Counted from the stretch's first letter, positions 33,593-43,806 are shown. The stretch is 64,000 nucleotides of DNA from Brevundimonas sp. A19_0 (GCF_017744255.1 NZ_JAGHQP010000013.1:19458-83457), one strand, 5' to 3'. Translations and numbers: made by a program. Notes: generated by a model not told the origin, from the letters alone.

Positions 33593-34557
33593 CCCCCGAT
33601 ACCCAAACGGACTCCCCACAGACCGGAACGCGAGCCGGATTCGTCGCCGTGATCGGCGCGCCCAACGCCGGCAAGTCCACCCTGGTCAACCGGCTGACGG
33701 GCTCCAAGGTCTCGATCGTCACGCAAAAGGTCCAGACGACGCGCTTCCCGGTGCGGGGCATCGTCATGGATGACCAGACCCAGATGGTGCTGGTCGATAC
33801 GCCCGGCATTTTCAATCCGCGCCGCCGGCTGGACCGGGCCATGGTCGCCTCGGCCTGGGAAGGCGCCGAGGAGGCCGATGCCGTGGTGCATCTGGTCGAT
33901 ACCTCTGCCCAGATGGCGATCGGTGAGGGCAAGGGCTCGGCGGCCGACCGCCGCTCGGTCGAGGATGTCGAGACCATCATCGAGGCCCTGAAGGGACGCG
34001 AGCGCAAGGCGATCCTGGCGCTCAACAAGATCGACGGCCTGAAGCGCGAGTCGATGCTGGCCGTCATGACCGAGCTGTTCAACACGGGCGTCTACAGCGA
34101 CGTCTTCCTGATCTCGGCGGCGACCGGGGACGGGGTGCTGGACCTGAAGGCGCACCTCGCCGGCCTGATGCCCGAAGGACCTTGGCTGTATCCCGAGGAC
34201 CAGAGCGCCGACCTGCCGATGCGCGTGCTGGCGGCCGAGATCACCCGCGAGAAGGTCTTCCTGCGCGTGCACGAGGAACTGCCCTATTCGGCGGCGGTCG
34301 AGACCACGTCGTTCGAGGAGCGTCAGGACGGCTCGGTCCGGATCGAACAGACCATCTATGTCGAGCGCGAGAGCCAGCGCCCGATCGTGCTGGGCCGTCA
34401 GGGCCAGACGCTGAAGTGGATCGGCCAGAAGGCCCGCGAGGAGCTGACCCTTCTGATGGACCGGCCGGTCCACCTGTTCCTGACGGTCAAGGTCGACCCG
34501 AAATGGCAGGACTCACGGGCTCTTTATGCGCAGTTCGGTCTGACATTCGATATCTAG
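33589..34557 (+). CDS. era: GTPase Era
   Basis: The 322-residue protein is a 16S rRNA-binding GTPase needed for small-subunit maturation. G1 is GAPNAGKS (about 23-30), G3 DTPG, G4 NKID, and a C-terminal KH domain holds IVLGRQGQTLKWIGQKAREEL. The length is slightly above E. coli Era (301). Start is TTG, sharing four bases with the rnc stop. The 16S methyltransferase RsmA is encoded nearby, so two 30S-assembly factors cluster. Confidence 0.95.
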   Translation: MTPDTQTDSPQTGTRAGFVAVIGAPNAGKSTLVNRLTGSKVSIVTQKVQTTRFPVRGIVMDDQTQMVLVDTPGIFNPRRRLDRAMVASAWEGAEEADAVVHLVDTSAQMAIGEGKGSAADRRSVEDVETIIEALKGRERKAILALNKIDGLKRESMLAVMTELFNTGVYSDVFLISAATGDGVLDLKAHLAGLMPEGPWLYPEDQSADLPMRVLAAEITREKVFLRVHEELPYSAAVETTSFEERQDGSVRIEQTIYVERESQRPIVLGRQGQTLKWIGQKAREELTLLMDRPVHLFLTVKVDPKWQDSRALYAQFGLTFDI

Positions 34558-34562
34558 GGCGG

Positions 34563-35780
34563 ATGAAGCCCACCCCGATTCTCGCCGGTCTCGCTGTCCT
34601 CGTCCTTTTGGGAGGCGGCATATGGGGCGGCCTGTCCGGATTCGGCGCAGGCGCCGCCGCGCCGGAGGCCGAGCAGGGCCCCACGCTCCCGCCGCGCCCA
34701 CCGGTGACCGTGGTCCAGTCGCTGCCCCGATTGCAGGCGACGCTTGAGGACATGGCCGAGCGGGGCCGGTTCACCGGCGGCGTGCTGGTCGCGCGCGGCG
34801 ACGAGGTCCTGTTCCGTCAGGTCTATGGCATGGCCGACCGCGAGGCGGGACGCGCGTTCACGCTCGACACCCCGTTCCGCCTGGCCTCGGTCAGCAAGAT
34901 GTTCACCGCCGCCGCCCTCCTGCGCCTGCAGGACGAGGGCGTGCTGAGCGTCGACGATCCGGTCTGCCGCTGGATCAAGCCGTGTCCCGAGGCCTGGGCC
35001 GACATCCGCGTGGGCCATCTGATCTCGCACCAGTCCGGCATCCCCGACCTGATGCAGCGCCCTGGCTGGGGCATTCGCCGAACCACCCCCGCCACCCTCG
35101 ATGAGCTGACCTTCGACAGCAGCCAGTACCGGCTGGAGTTCGAGCCGGGCACCGACCTGCGCTACAACAATGCCGGCTTCAATCTGGCGGCAGCGGTGGT
35201 CGAGTCGGCGACGGGGCAGGACTTTCACAGCTGGCTGAGCCAGACCTTCTTCCAGCCTCTTGGCATGACCCGGACCGGCTACGACGTCGTTCCGGACCTG
35301 GCCATGGGCTATGCGGACTTCCCGGCCGGCATCACCCCCCAGCCCGAGGCCAATGTCAGCATCATCCCGGGTGCGGGCGCCCTGTCCTCCACCCTGGACG
35401 ACCTGCTGGCCTGGGAATGGGCGCTGCATCGCGGCGGCCTGCTGAGCGAACGGTCCTATGCGGCCATGATCGCCGACCATGCGCCCCTCGACACGCCCGA
35501 CGAGCGCCGGGGCGGGCCGCGTCGCCTGTGGGGCTATGGCCTGTTCAGCCGCTCGCTGGGGCATCAGGTCGAGCCGGCCTTCGAGGACCGCCAGATCTAT
35601 CACACCGGCAGCTGGTCGGGGTTCCGCAACATGGTGCTCTGGCAGCCCGGCGCCGAGATCGTGGTGATCGTCCTGTCGAACAACTATCACCGCCGCGAAG
35701 AGGTGTTCCTGATCAGCCAGCAGGCCATGGCCGAGGCGCTGGGCCGCCCCTATCCGGAACGGATGGCCCCGCGCGACTGA
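34563..35780 (+). CDS. Beta-lactamase-fold serine hydrolase (class C/esterase type)
   Basis: The 405-residue protein has an N-terminal membrane helix or signal anchor (5-23) and a penicillin-binding/beta-lactamase domain. The active-site SxxK is S109-V-S-K112, the YxN is Y201-N-N203, and HTGSWSGF near residue 342 takes the place of the KTG triad. Family members act as esterases, D-aminopeptidases or low-activity beta-lactamases. The substrate is not visible. It starts five bases after era and ends three bases before the convergent rsmA. Confidence 0.86.
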   Translation: MKPTPILAGLAVLVLLGGGIWGGLSGFGAGAAAPEAEQGPTLPPRPPVTVVQSLPRLQATLEDMAERGRFTGGVLVARGDEVLFRQVYGMADREAGRAFTLDTPFRLASVSKMFTAAALLRLQDEGVLSVDDPVCRWIKPCPEAWADIRVGHLISHQSGIPDLMQRPGWGIRRTTPATLDELTFDSSQYRLEFEPGTDLRYNNAGFNLAAAVVESATGQDFHSWLSQTFFQPLGMTRTGYDVVPDLAMGYADFPAGITPQPEANVSIIPGAGALSSTLDDLLAWEWALHRGGLLSERSYAAMIADHAPLDTPDERRGGPRRLWGYGLFSRSLGHQVEPAFEDRQIYHTGSWSGFRNMVLWQPGAEIVVIVLSNNYHRREEVFLISQQAMAEALGRPYPERMAPRD

Positions 35781-35783
35781 TCC

Positions 35784-36593
35784 TCAGGCGAAGGCGTCGG
35801 CGAGGCGCAGGAAGCCTGCCACGTCGATGGTCTCGGCCCGGGCATCAGGCTCGATGCCGGCCGCCTCGCACAGGGTCGCGCCACCCAGCGGCTTGAGGCT
35901 GGAGCGCAGCATCTTGCGACGCTGGCCAAAGGCCGCGCCGGTGACCTTTTCCAGCTTGCGGATGCGCGCATCAGACAGGCGTTCGGCCAGCGGCCGCAGG
36001 TGCACCACCGCCGAGGCGACCTTGGGCGGCGGGGTAAAGGCCGCGGCCGGCAGGGTCATCACCATGCACGCCTCGCACAGGGCCTGGCTGATGACCGCCA
36101 GCCGGCCATAGGCGGCGTCGCCCGGCTGGGCCACCACGCGCTGGGCGACCTCCTTCTGGAACATCAGGGTCATCGATGTCGGAGTCCACGGCCCGGTCAG
36201 CCATTTGATCAGCAGCGCCGTGCCGACATTGTAGGGCAGGTTCGACACCAGATGCGCCGGCCCCCCCGCGATCGCGGCCTCTTCGACCTTCAGCGCATCC
36301 GCCTCGACCAGCGTCAGCCGCCCTGAGCCGTCGTCCAGCTCGGCGAGCAGGGGCAGGAAGCGGGCGTCCTTTTCCACCGCGATCACCCGCCCCGCGTCGC
36401 TCTCGATCAGGGCGCGGGTCAGGCCGCCGGGGCCGGGGCCGACCTCGATCACCGTATCGCCCGCGAACGGACCGGCCAGCCGGACGATCTTGCGCGTGAC
36501 ATTGAGGTCCAGCAGGAAATGCTGGCCAAAGCTCTTCTTCGCCATCAGCCCGTGGGCGTCCAGCGTCTCGCGGAGGGAGGGCAGGTCGCTCAT
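35784..36593 (-). CDS. rsmA: 16S rRNA dimethyladenosine transferase RsmA (KsgA)
   Basis: The 269-residue enzyme dimethylates two adenines in helix 45 of 16S rRNA. Conserved segments are KKSFGQHFLLD, the SAM-binding VIEVGPGPGGLT (about 48-59) and NLPYN of motif IV. The C-terminal GQRRKMLRSSLKPL is also typical. Its start overlaps the pdxA stop (ATGA), as in the surA-pdxA-rsmA operon of many proteobacteria. Confidence 0.97.
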   Translation of the reverse strand: MSDLPSLRETLDAHGLMAKKSFGQHFLLDLNVTRKIVRLAGPFAGDTVIEVGPGPGGLTRALIESDAGRVIAVEKDARFLPLLAELDDGSGRLTLVEADALKVEEAAIAGGPAHLVSNLPYNVGTALLIKWLTGPWTPTSMTLMFQKEVAQRVVAQPGDAAYGRLAVISQALCEACMVMTLPAAAFTPPPKVASAVVHLRPLAERLSDARIRKLEKVTGAAFGQRRKMLRSSLKPLGGATLCEAAGIEPDARAETIDVAGFLRLADAFA

Positions 36594-37585
36594 GCCGCTG
36601 CGGCCCGGCGGTCGGCCATGGCACGTGCCAGCTTTACGGCGGCGATCAGGCTGTCGGGGCGGGCCACCCCGCGGCCGGCAATGTCAAAGCCGGTCCCGTG
36701 GTCGGGCGAGGTCCGTACGATGGGCAGGCCCAGGCTGACATTGACCCCGCCCCAGAAGTCGAGCGTCTTGACCGGGATGAGCGCCTGGTCGTGATAGAGG
36801 CACAGCACCGCGTCATAGGTCTGCCGGGCCTCGTCGTGGAACAGGGTGTCGGCGGACCTCGGGTCGCTGATGTCGATGCCCTCGCCCCGCAAGGCGTTGG
36901 CGGCCGGGATCAGCACCTGCTGTTCCTCAAGTCCGATGGAGCCGCCTTCTCCGGCGTGCGGGTTCAGCCCCGCGAGCGCCAGACGGGGACGGGCGATGCC
37001 AAAGTCGCGGATCATGGCCTCATGCACCACGCGGGCCACACGGCTGACGCGCTCGGCCGTCACCAGCTCGGGCACGTGGGCCAGCGGCGTATGGATGGTA
37101 ACCAGACAGGCCCTCAGGTCCCGCGCCGTCAGCATCATCACCGGGCCGCGCGTCCCCGACCAGGGAACGTCTGCCGTCAGATCGGCGATAAACTCGGTAT
37201 GGCCCGGAAAGCGGAACCCGGCCTGGTACAGGGGGGCCTTGGCAATGGGGGCCGTGACGACGCCCGACACCTGTCCATCGACGGCCATCCGCACCGCGGT
37301 CTCGATCCAGCCGGTGACCGAGGTGGCATGCTCCGGTCGGGCATGCCCCGGCGTTGCGGGCGAGGGCAGGGGATGATCCAGCACCGGCACGGCCTCACCG
37401 AACGCGGCCTCAGCCTCATCGGGCGTGGCAACTGCCTTGACCGGAGCATGGTCGGCCATCAGGGCCGCATCGCCGACGACCACGAAGGGGGTCGGAGCGG
37501 CGCGCCAGCACGCGGCGATGATCGCGGGGCCCACACCGGCCGGTTCGCCCATGGTCAGGGCGAGCGGCGGCACGCGCCCGGCCAT
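36590..37585 (-). CDS. pdxA: 4-hydroxythreonine-4-phosphate dehydrogenase
   Basis: The 331-residue enzyme oxidises 4-phosphohydroxy-threonine, giving the amino-ketone that PdxJ condenses with deoxyxylulose phosphate. LTMGEPAGVGPAI opens the protein; FPGHTEFIADL, GLNPHAGEGG and SPDHGTGFDIAG are hallmark segments with metal-binding His residues. The ATG at 37585 shares a base with the surA stop (TGATG); a GTG three bases earlier is an alternative. Confidence 0.96.
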   Translation of the reverse strand: MAGRVPPLALTMGEPAGVGPAIIAACWRAAPTPFVVVGDAALMADHAPVKAVATPDEAEAAFGEAVPVLDHPLPSPATPGHARPEHATSVTGWIETAVRMAVDGQVSGVVTAPIAKAPLYQAGFRFPGHTEFIADLTADVPWSGTRGPVMMLTARDLRACLVTIHTPLAHVPELVTAERVSRVARVVHEAMIRDFGIARPRLALAGLNPHAGEGGSIGLEEQQVLIPAANALRGEGIDISDPRSADTLFHDEARQTYDAVLCLYHDQALIPVKTLDFWGGVNVSLGLPIVRTSPDHGTGFDIAGRGVARPDSLIAAVKLARAMADRRAAAA

Positions 37586-38913
37586 CACTTCATCTCGATC
37601 AGGGCATCGGCGCGCAGGTCGCGCATGTAGCGGCGGCCCAGCATGGCCAGGTTTGACCGTTGCAGACGGGACTCGACTTCGCGGTAGCTGGGCATCTCGG
37701 CCGTGCCAAGGCGACGTCCGCAGACACCCACCAGATGCAGACCCAGCGGCGTGCGGATCGGGTCGCTGATCTGTCCCACCTGCGCCTCGCGGGCGAAGGG
37801 CTGGAACTGGGGGGCAAGGTTCAGCACCTCGGTCTCGCCCAGGTCCGACCCCAGCAGGCCGGCTTCCGAGGCGGCGCGCGCCACCATGGTGTCACAGGTC
37901 AGCGAGGGGCGGATCGACATCAGGCGCTGGGCCGCGGCCTCGACCTGCGCGTCCGTCGCATCCGGCGAAAGCTCGACCATCACCTGATTGAGGCTGACGA
38001 GGCTGGAGGCCGCGCCGTCCCGCTTGTCGCGCATGTAGATGATGTAGACGCCGCCATCGACGACGATGGGGTTCGACAGCTGGCCGACATCGAGATTGTC
38101 CATCGCCTGCTGCACGGGCGGGGGGACCGAGCCCTCGACCACCCAGCCGGCGTCACCGCCGCGTACGGCCGACGGCGCGGCCGAGAACTGCTGGGCCACG
38201 GCCTGGAACGGCGCGCCCTGGATCATCTGCTGAATCAGCTGTTGGGCGCCGGTGATGGCCTGCTGCATGCCGCCGACACGCGCGCCTTCGATATAGATCT
38301 CGCCGATCAGATACTGCTTCTTCGTCGCGGCTTCCTCGTACTGGCGCAGGGTCTGCTCGACCTGGTTGCGGCTGACGCGGGCCCGGCTGGCGAAGCGCCC
38401 GCCGACCAGCTCGCGCCAGCCGATGGCCGTGCGGATTTGCTCGCGGATGGTGCGGGCGTGGATGCCCGCCTGGGCCAGCGCCTGCATATACTGCTCAGGC
38501 GTCATATTGGCCTGCTGGGCCATGGCGGCGATTTCGGCGTCGACCTCTTCATCCGTAATGATCAGGGTCGGATACTTGGCGATCTCCTGGGCCTGGAGGT
38601 GCTCCTCGATCAACATGTCGAGGGCTTCGCTCTGGATCTGGGCGACATTCTCGGCGGTCGGCTGAACCTCGCTCATGATGATCAGCAGCAGCATGCGCTG
38701 GCGCAGGTCATAGCCGGTGATCACGCGGTCATTGACCGTGGCGACGATGCCGTCGGCGATTTCGAACTGCGGCTCCTGCGGGCGCGGCTGGGCCGGGCGG
38801 TCAGCCGCGGGGTTCAGGGTACCGGCGGAAACAGGCGGCCGGGTCTGGGCAAGGGCCGGTCCGGCCACGGCCAGGAGTGCCGCTGCCGCGATCACTGTAC
38901 GCATGAAACGCAT
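37585..38913 (-). CDS. surA: Periplasmic chaperone/peptidyl-prolyl isomerase SurA
   Basis: The 442-residue protein carries a signal peptide (RFMRTVIAAAALLAVAGPALA) and the SurA N-domain (IVATVNDRVITGYDLRQRM). Two parvulin-type domains follow (residues about 195-300 and 305-410). It helps outer-membrane proteins, including LptD, reach the Bam complex. The parvulin repeats are weak matches to the enzymatic consensus, as is common in alphaproteobacteria. The ATG at 38913 is followed three codons later by another ATG. It lies 128 bases after lptD. Confidence 0.92.
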   Translation of the reverse strand: MRFMRTVIAAAALLAVAGPALAQTRPPVSAGTLNPAADRPAQPRPQEPQFEIADGIVATVNDRVITGYDLRQRMLLLIIMSEVQPTAENVAQIQSEALDMLIEEHLQAQEIAKYPTLIITDEEVDAEIAAMAQQANMTPEQYMQALAQAGIHARTIREQIRTAIGWRELVGGRFASRARVSRNQVEQTLRQYEEAATKKQYLIGEIYIEGARVGGMQQAITGAQQLIQQMIQGAPFQAVAQQFSAAPSAVRGGDAGWVVEGSVPPPVQQAMDNLDVGQLSNPIVVDGGVYIIYMRDKRDGAASSLVSLNQVMVELSPDATDAQVEAAAQRLMSIRPSLTCDTMVARAASEAGLLGSDLGETEVLNLAPQFQPFAREAQVGQISDPIRTPLGLHLVGVCGRRLGTAEMPSYREVESRLQRSNLAMLGRRYMRDLRADALIEMK

Positions 38914-39041
38914 GGTTCGTTCTGATTCCTCATACCGGTTCGGTGCAGGCGCCGTCGGCAACTCGCCCCGCATCAACTCAGCCCCGTATCAACGTAGTTC
39001 GGCGTCAGGTCAAACCCGCGAGCGCGCGTCCGGAACCCTGC

Positions 39042-41525
39042 CTACCAGCGCCTGTCATTCCGGTCATAGCCTGACCCTCCAAAAGTGGCGAGGTTTAGGC
39101 GGATGTAGACGCCCTCGGACGGGCCACTGGGGCGAACCCGCGTGTTGTCGCGCCGATACCCCACCTCGAACCGGAAACAGTCGTCGTCGAACAGCAGGCC
39201 GACCTCGGATCGGGTGATCAGGTCCCGCTCCAGATCCATCACCCCCGTGCCGGCGATGCCCCAATTGCCCCAGATGAACTGCTGGGCCTGAAGTTCCACG
39301 AACTCATAGTTCCGGTTCAGCGGTCCGCCGAGCGGGTTCGACCGGTCGACGATATAGGTCACGGTTGCGCGGTCGCGGCGCCGCCAGGTGGCATCGACCG
39401 AAGCCTCGGCGCGGCGCACATCGCCCGAGTCGTCAAAGGTCGCATGGCCCCAGCCGCGGATCCCGTCGGTGGCCGTAAAGCTGCCCTGCACCACCCAGTC
39501 CGAGGACGACGAGGCCAGCCCCGTGGGGTCGTAGAGGGCGGGCACGGCCGGAAGCGTGGGGTCGGGCAGAACCGCCAGCAGCCCCGGCTCGTCATCATCG
39601 CGCCAGCTCTTGCCGATGAAGATCGAGGCCTCGCGCGCCGGACCCCAGTGATAGGTCGTGCGCGCGCCCAGCGTCAGGCGGGCACCCCCTTCATACAGGT
39701 CAAACCCCGGAAAGCGGTCCATGCGGAACAGCGAGCCGGCGTCCAGCTCCAGCGTCTGGCTGTCCTCGTTGGGAATGCGCGGATCGAGGTCGCTGGCGGT
39801 CGAGATCGACAGCTGGGCATGCGGCTCGACGATCAGGTCTCCGCCGCCAGACAACGGTTTGACCAGCGGGTAGCGGATATCCAGACCGGCGCTCAGCCGA
39901 CCGCGGCTGAGGGTCTCGGACCCGCTGGCGAATGGTGGCGGCAGGTCGTCGAGCGAATAGATGTCGGCCCGACCGTCCACGAACGGCTCCCAGATCACCC
40001 CGGCGCGGCTGACCATCGCCCGGCGCCAGTCGAACCGGCCGGTGACGCGACGGCTGTCCACGCCTGACAGGCCTGCCGGCACCGGATCGGGTACCACTTC
40101 AGGCCGCAGGATCGGCGAGCCGACATAGTCGTCGCGGAACAGGGCGACCGAGGATCCGCTCAGCCTCAGCCGACCGCCCAGCACGGGGCCTTCGGGCTCC
40201 CACCGCGCGGTGATCAGGGGGGCGACGAAGGGCAGGCTGCTGTCGGCCTCGAACACGTTCAGCCCGGGAGCCGCCTCATTGGCCTCGGCGATCCGCAGGC
40301 TCTGGATATCGAAGGCCGCGACCGACACATAGCTGCGCCGCGTCTGGTATTCCGCGTAGATCTGGCTGATCAGGCGGCGCTCATCCCCGTAGTAGAGGCC
40401 GTTGTCCTGATAGGGATTTCGGATGTCGTAACGGTCGAACAGCGTCTTGTCCGAGGTGCGCTCGACCGTGAAGCCCCACCGCCACGGCCCGTTCGGATCG
40501 AACCGGCCGTGGGCCAGCAGATAGCTGCGGTGCTCGCGGTCCAGCGGCGTCGGCACATCGTCGATGCCGTCGTCGTCGATGTCGAAATCGCCGAACGTCC
40601 GCTCATAGGTATAGCCCCCGCGCGCCACGATCGTGCCGTCGGCGAACCGGCGCCGCCATTGCAGGTTCAGCAGCGGCAGGACCTCGGTGTTCAGCTGGGG
40701 ACTGATCAGCCAGTCCTCGGACGGCGACACCACGATCAGATAGGGCTGTTCATACGACAGGCCGCGTTCCTGATCGAACTCGATAATTGGCACCAGCAGG
40801 CCACTGGCCCGTTCCACCGTCGGGTCGGGGTGGCCGAAGTAGGGCAGGTACAGAACCGGCACCCCGCCGATCTTGAAAACCGCGTTCCGGTACAGGATGG
40901 CGCGCAGGGCCTCGTCCTGGACCACCCGCTCGGCCTGGATCGAGATGCTGGGGGTCTTGGGCCGCCCTTCCTCGTCGCAGATGGGGCAGGGGGTGAAGAG
41001 GGCGTAGTTCAGCTCGTTGAGCGTTTCCGAGCGCCGGACCGCCGTGGCCGCCATCAGGCTGGCGCCGTTCTCAAGCCGGGTGGCAAAGTCGACAGCGACG
41101 CCGGTCTGAAGGTCGTCTTCCAGCTCCAGCAGCGAGGCATAGACCACCGTCCCATCCGGGGCGACCAGCTCGACCTGGCCCTCGGCCGTGGCGGTCTGGT
41201 TCGCGAGGTCATAGGCCACGCGCCGGGCCTGCAGTGTGTGGTCCCGGAAGCGGGCAAAGACGCGCTCGCCGTCCGCCGTGCCCTCTGCCGTCAGGACATC
41301 GCCATCGCGCGAGACATTGCCCGCGTCCATATAGACCGCCTCGGGGGCCAGACCGTCGGCGGGCGCGGGGGGCGTGGCCTCCTGGGCCAGGGCCTGGCCG
41401 GCCAGAAACAGGGGTGCGCAGGCCAGGCTTGCCGCACCGGCCAGCAGGCGCCCGCGCAGGGCGCCGCGCTTCTGGCGGCCGGGCCGGGGGGCCGCTGGGC
41501 CGGACAAAATCCTGTCTTGCTTCAC
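39042..41525 (-). CDS. lptD: LPS-assembly outer-membrane protein LptD
   Basis: The 827-residue protein inserts lipopolysaccharide into the outer leaflet. After a signal peptide (about 25-47, ending AQA), a periplasmic OstA/LptA-like beta-jellyroll follows (DVLTAEGTADGERVFARFRD to about 140). The C-terminal barrel has repeated Arg/Tyr/aromatic strands such as GGYTYERTFGDFDIDDDGIDD. It ends in a strand with YDRNDRRW. Two cysteines (CPICDE near 165) may form a disulfide. The start is GTG at 41525 with CGAGG eight bases upstream. It is 23 bases downstream of lptG. Confidence 0.92.
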   Translation of the reverse strand: MKQDRILSGPAAPRPGRQKRGALRGRLLAGAASLACAPLFLAGQALAQEATPPAPADGLAPEAVYMDAGNVSRDGDVLTAEGTADGERVFARFRDHTLQARRVAYDLANQTATAEGQVELVAPDGTVVYASLLELEDDLQTGVAVDFATRLENGASLMAATAVRRSETLNELNYALFTPCPICDEEGRPKTPSISIQAERVVQDEALRAILYRNAVFKIGGVPVLYLPYFGHPDPTVERASGLLVPIIEFDQERGLSYEQPYLIVVSPSEDWLISPQLNTEVLPLLNLQWRRRFADGTIVARGGYTYERTFGDFDIDDDGIDDVPTPLDREHRSYLLAHGRFDPNGPWRWGFTVERTSDKTLFDRYDIRNPYQDNGLYYGDERRLISQIYAEYQTRRSYVSVAAFDIQSLRIAEANEAAPGLNVFEADSSLPFVAPLITARWEPEGPVLGGRLRLSGSSVALFRDDYVGSPILRPEVVPDPVPAGLSGVDSRRVTGRFDWRRAMVSRAGVIWEPFVDGRADIYSLDDLPPPFASGSETLSRGRLSAGLDIRYPLVKPLSGGGDLIVEPHAQLSISTASDLDPRIPNEDSQTLELDAGSLFRMDRFPGFDLYEGGARLTLGARTTYHWGPAREASIFIGKSWRDDDEPGLLAVLPDPTLPAVPALYDPTGLASSSSDWVVQGSFTATDGIRGWGHATFDDSGDVRRAEASVDATWRRRDRATVTYIVDRSNPLGGPLNRNYEFVELQAQQFIWGNWGIAGTGVMDLERDLITRSEVGLLFDDDCFRFEVGYRRDNTRVRPSGPSEGVYIRLNLATFGGSGYDRNDRRW

Positions 41526-41548
41526 ATCAACCTCGAACGGGGGGCAGC

Positions 41549-42670
41549 TCAGCCGTCCTCCGTATAGAACAGCAGGGTGAAGGCCGCGAGCCCGGTGAGC
41601 ACCGGAGGCAGCCAGGCGGCCAGGAAGGGCGGAATCACTTCCGCCGTCCCGAAGGCCGCGAACGTCTGGTTCACGAAGAAGAAGGCGAAACCGAGGATGA
41701 CGGCCGCAATCGACATGCGCGCCAGATCCCCCAGCCGCATCAGCCGCAGCGAAAAGGCCGCCGCCAGGATCGACATGGCGGCAAACATCAGCGGCGTGGC
41801 CAGCAACTGGTGCAGCCGGAGGCGATAGGCGGTGGAGGAGAAGCCGGCCTGTTCGACCCGCTCGATCTGGGTCGGCAGGGCCCACAGCGAGGTCGACTGC
41901 GGCCGGGCAAAGCGGGCGAAGGCTTCATTCGTCGCAAGACTCGAGGGCAGGTCCAGCCGCGCATAGGACACGGCCCGCTGGCCGGTCTGGGCCCCCACGG
42001 CATCGACCAGCCGCCAGCTGCCGGCGGTCAGCGAGGCCGAGGCGGCGTCCAGCCGTTCGACGAAGCTGAGAGCGCCGTTTTCGCCGACCGTATAGATGAA
42101 GAAGGTCACCCCGGTCAGGCGCGCCCGGGCCCGGTCCTGCTGCTCGGCGCGAATGATCATCTGGCGCTGGCTGTTCCCTTCGCGGATCCAGACGGCTTCG
42201 GGCCGGTCGCTTTCCACCGGAGCGGCCGACAGGCGGGTGCGCTCGCGCTGGAAGACCCCGTCGCCCCAGGCCGCGACCGGCCCCAGCACGGTGATGGTCA
42301 GGATGCCGAAGATCAGCGCGGTTCCGGCGGCCGGCAGGACGAACCGCCAGGCCGACAGCCCGGCGGCCCGCATGGCGATCAGCTCGCTCCGCCGGTTCAG
42401 CCCCACATAGGCGGCCAGCGTCCCGAACAGAAAGACGAACGGCATCAGCTGCAGGATCACGGCCGGCGACTTCATGGCCATCAGGCCGAGGATACGCAGC
42501 GCCGACAGATCGACGTCCGAGCCGACGCCCCGCGAAATCTCCACGAAGTCGATCAGCATGATCAGGCTGGCGATGATGGCCAGGGCGACGGTCAGCGACC
42601 GGGCCTGCTGGATCAGCACATAGCGTTCGATCCGGCCGAGGCTGAACAGGCGGGGAGAACGAAAGCTCAT
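41549..42670 (-). CDS. lptG: LPS export ABC transporter permease LptG
   Basis: The 373-residue membrane protein is one of two permeases that, with LptB, extract lipopolysaccharide from the inner membrane. It has two N-terminal helices with a coupling region (LNRRSELIAMRAAGLSAWRF, about 95-114), a large periplasmic beta-jellyroll, and four C-terminal helices. Its start overlaps the lptF stop by ATGA. LptB and LptA/LptC are not encoded here. Confidence 0.93.
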   Translation of the reverse strand: MSFRSPRLFSLGRIERYVLIQQARSLTVALAIIASLIMLIDFVEISRGVGSDVDLSALRILGLMAMKSPAVILQLMPFVFLFGTLAAYVGLNRRSELIAMRAAGLSAWRFVLPAAGTALIFGILTITVLGPVAAWGDGVFQRERTRLSAAPVESDRPEAVWIREGNSQRQMIIRAEQQDRARARLTGVTFFIYTVGENGALSFVERLDAASASLTAGSWRLVDAVGAQTGQRAVSYARLDLPSSLATNEAFARFARPQSTSLWALPTQIERVEQAGFSSTAYRLRLHQLLATPLMFAAMSILAAAFSLRLMRLGDLARMSIAAVILGFAFFFVNQTFAAFGTAEVIPPFLAAWLPPVLTGLAAFTLLFYTEDG

Positions 42671-43806
42671 GCCCGGGCGCTCCCCGGCATCAGGGCGCGC
42701 CAGTCGAACAGGTCCAGCCTCCGCCCCCGCCTCGGAGCCCGGAACAGCATGGCGACGGCCAGGCCCGTGACCACGAGGGGGAAGGCGTACTGCAACAGGT
42801 TCAGCCATGGCGTCCACGCGGCGGCGGCCACCACGCCGTAGCCAAGGATGCGGACCAGCAGGAACACGGCCGCCGCCTTGGCCACGCGAATGCCATAGCC
42901 GGTGCGGCTGAACGAGCCGGCCAGGATGGCCGCCAGCGCCAGCGCCATGGCGGTCAGGGCATACAGCGGCGAGGCCAGCCGCGAATGCCCCTCCGCCAGC
43001 AGCTCGTTGCGGGTGCCCACCGAGGGGATCATCTCCGGCCGCGGCATGAACAGGTCGCTGAGCCCGAGGTCGGAGGGCTTGAAGCGGGGCTGCTCGGCCC
43101 CCTCCGCATAGCCGCCCAGGGGAAAGACATAGGTGTCGAACGACAGCAGGTTCAGCACCCCCGCCGAGGAGAACTGCTGGCTCGACCCGCCGATGAGCGT
43201 CAGCACCGGTTCCCCGTCCACACGGCCAAAGCGGGCCTCGGCGGCGCTCCAGGTCTGGGTGGTCTCGCCGTCACGGATATAGATGAAGAGGTTCTTCAGC
43301 AGCCCGTTCTGCTCGATCTCCTGCACATAGACCGTCAGGCCGTCGCCGCTCTGCACGAACTCTCCCTCGCGCACCAGCAGCGCAGCCAGATCGGAGCGTA
43401 CGGCAAAGGCCTCCGTCCGCGCGGTGGTCTGGGACCAGGGCTGGATGACCAGATTGATGAGCAGGCCGAGCGCCATGACGATCACCGCCAGCTTGGCGGC
43501 CGGCCGGATCAGGGCCACCCGGGTGATGCCTGCGGCCTGGGCGGCGGTCAGTTCTTGCTCGCGCTGCAGCCGGGTCAGGGCCACGAGGGCGCCGACGAAC
43601 AGGCCGATCGGCAGGATAACCCCCAGCAGCTGGGGCACGGCCAGCAGGGTCAACTTGAGCATCAGCCACAGGCTCTGGCCGCGCTCGACCACGAATTCCA
43701 GCTGCTCCAGGCTCTGGCTCAGCACACCGATTCCCACCAGCGCGGCACACGCCCCGGCGACCGGCAGCAGCAACTGGCGAAAAAGGTAGCCTTGAATCAG
43801 CGTCAT
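42667..43806 (-). CDS. lptF: LPS export ABC transporter permease LptF
   Basis: The 379-residue protein pairs with LptG. IQGYLFRQLLLPVAGACAAL opens it; LTRLQREQELTAAQAAGITR (about 80-99) is the coupling-helix segment that contacts LptB. A periplasmic beta-jellyroll lies between the two helix bundles. It is the first gene of the minus-strand operon lptF-lptG-lptD-surA-pdxA-rsmA and is divergent from pepA, with 140 bases between. Confidence 0.93.
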   Translation of the reverse strand: MTLIQGYLFRQLLLPVAGACAALVGIGVLSQSLEQLEFVVERGQSLWLMLKLTLLAVPQLLGVILPIGLFVGALVALTRLQREQELTAAQAAGITRVALIRPAAKLAVIVMALGLLINLVIQPWSQTTARTEAFAVRSDLAALLVREGEFVQSGDGLTVYVQEIEQNGLLKNLFIYIRDGETTQTWSAAEARFGRVDGEPVLTLIGGSSQQFSSAGVLNLLSFDTYVFPLGGYAEGAEQPRFKPSDLGLSDLFMPRPEMIPSVGTRNELLAEGHSRLASPLYALTAMALALAAILAGSFSRTGYGIRVAKAAAVFLLVRILGYGVVAAAAWTPWLNLLQYAFPLVVTGLAVAMLFRAPRRGRRLDLFDWRALMPGSARA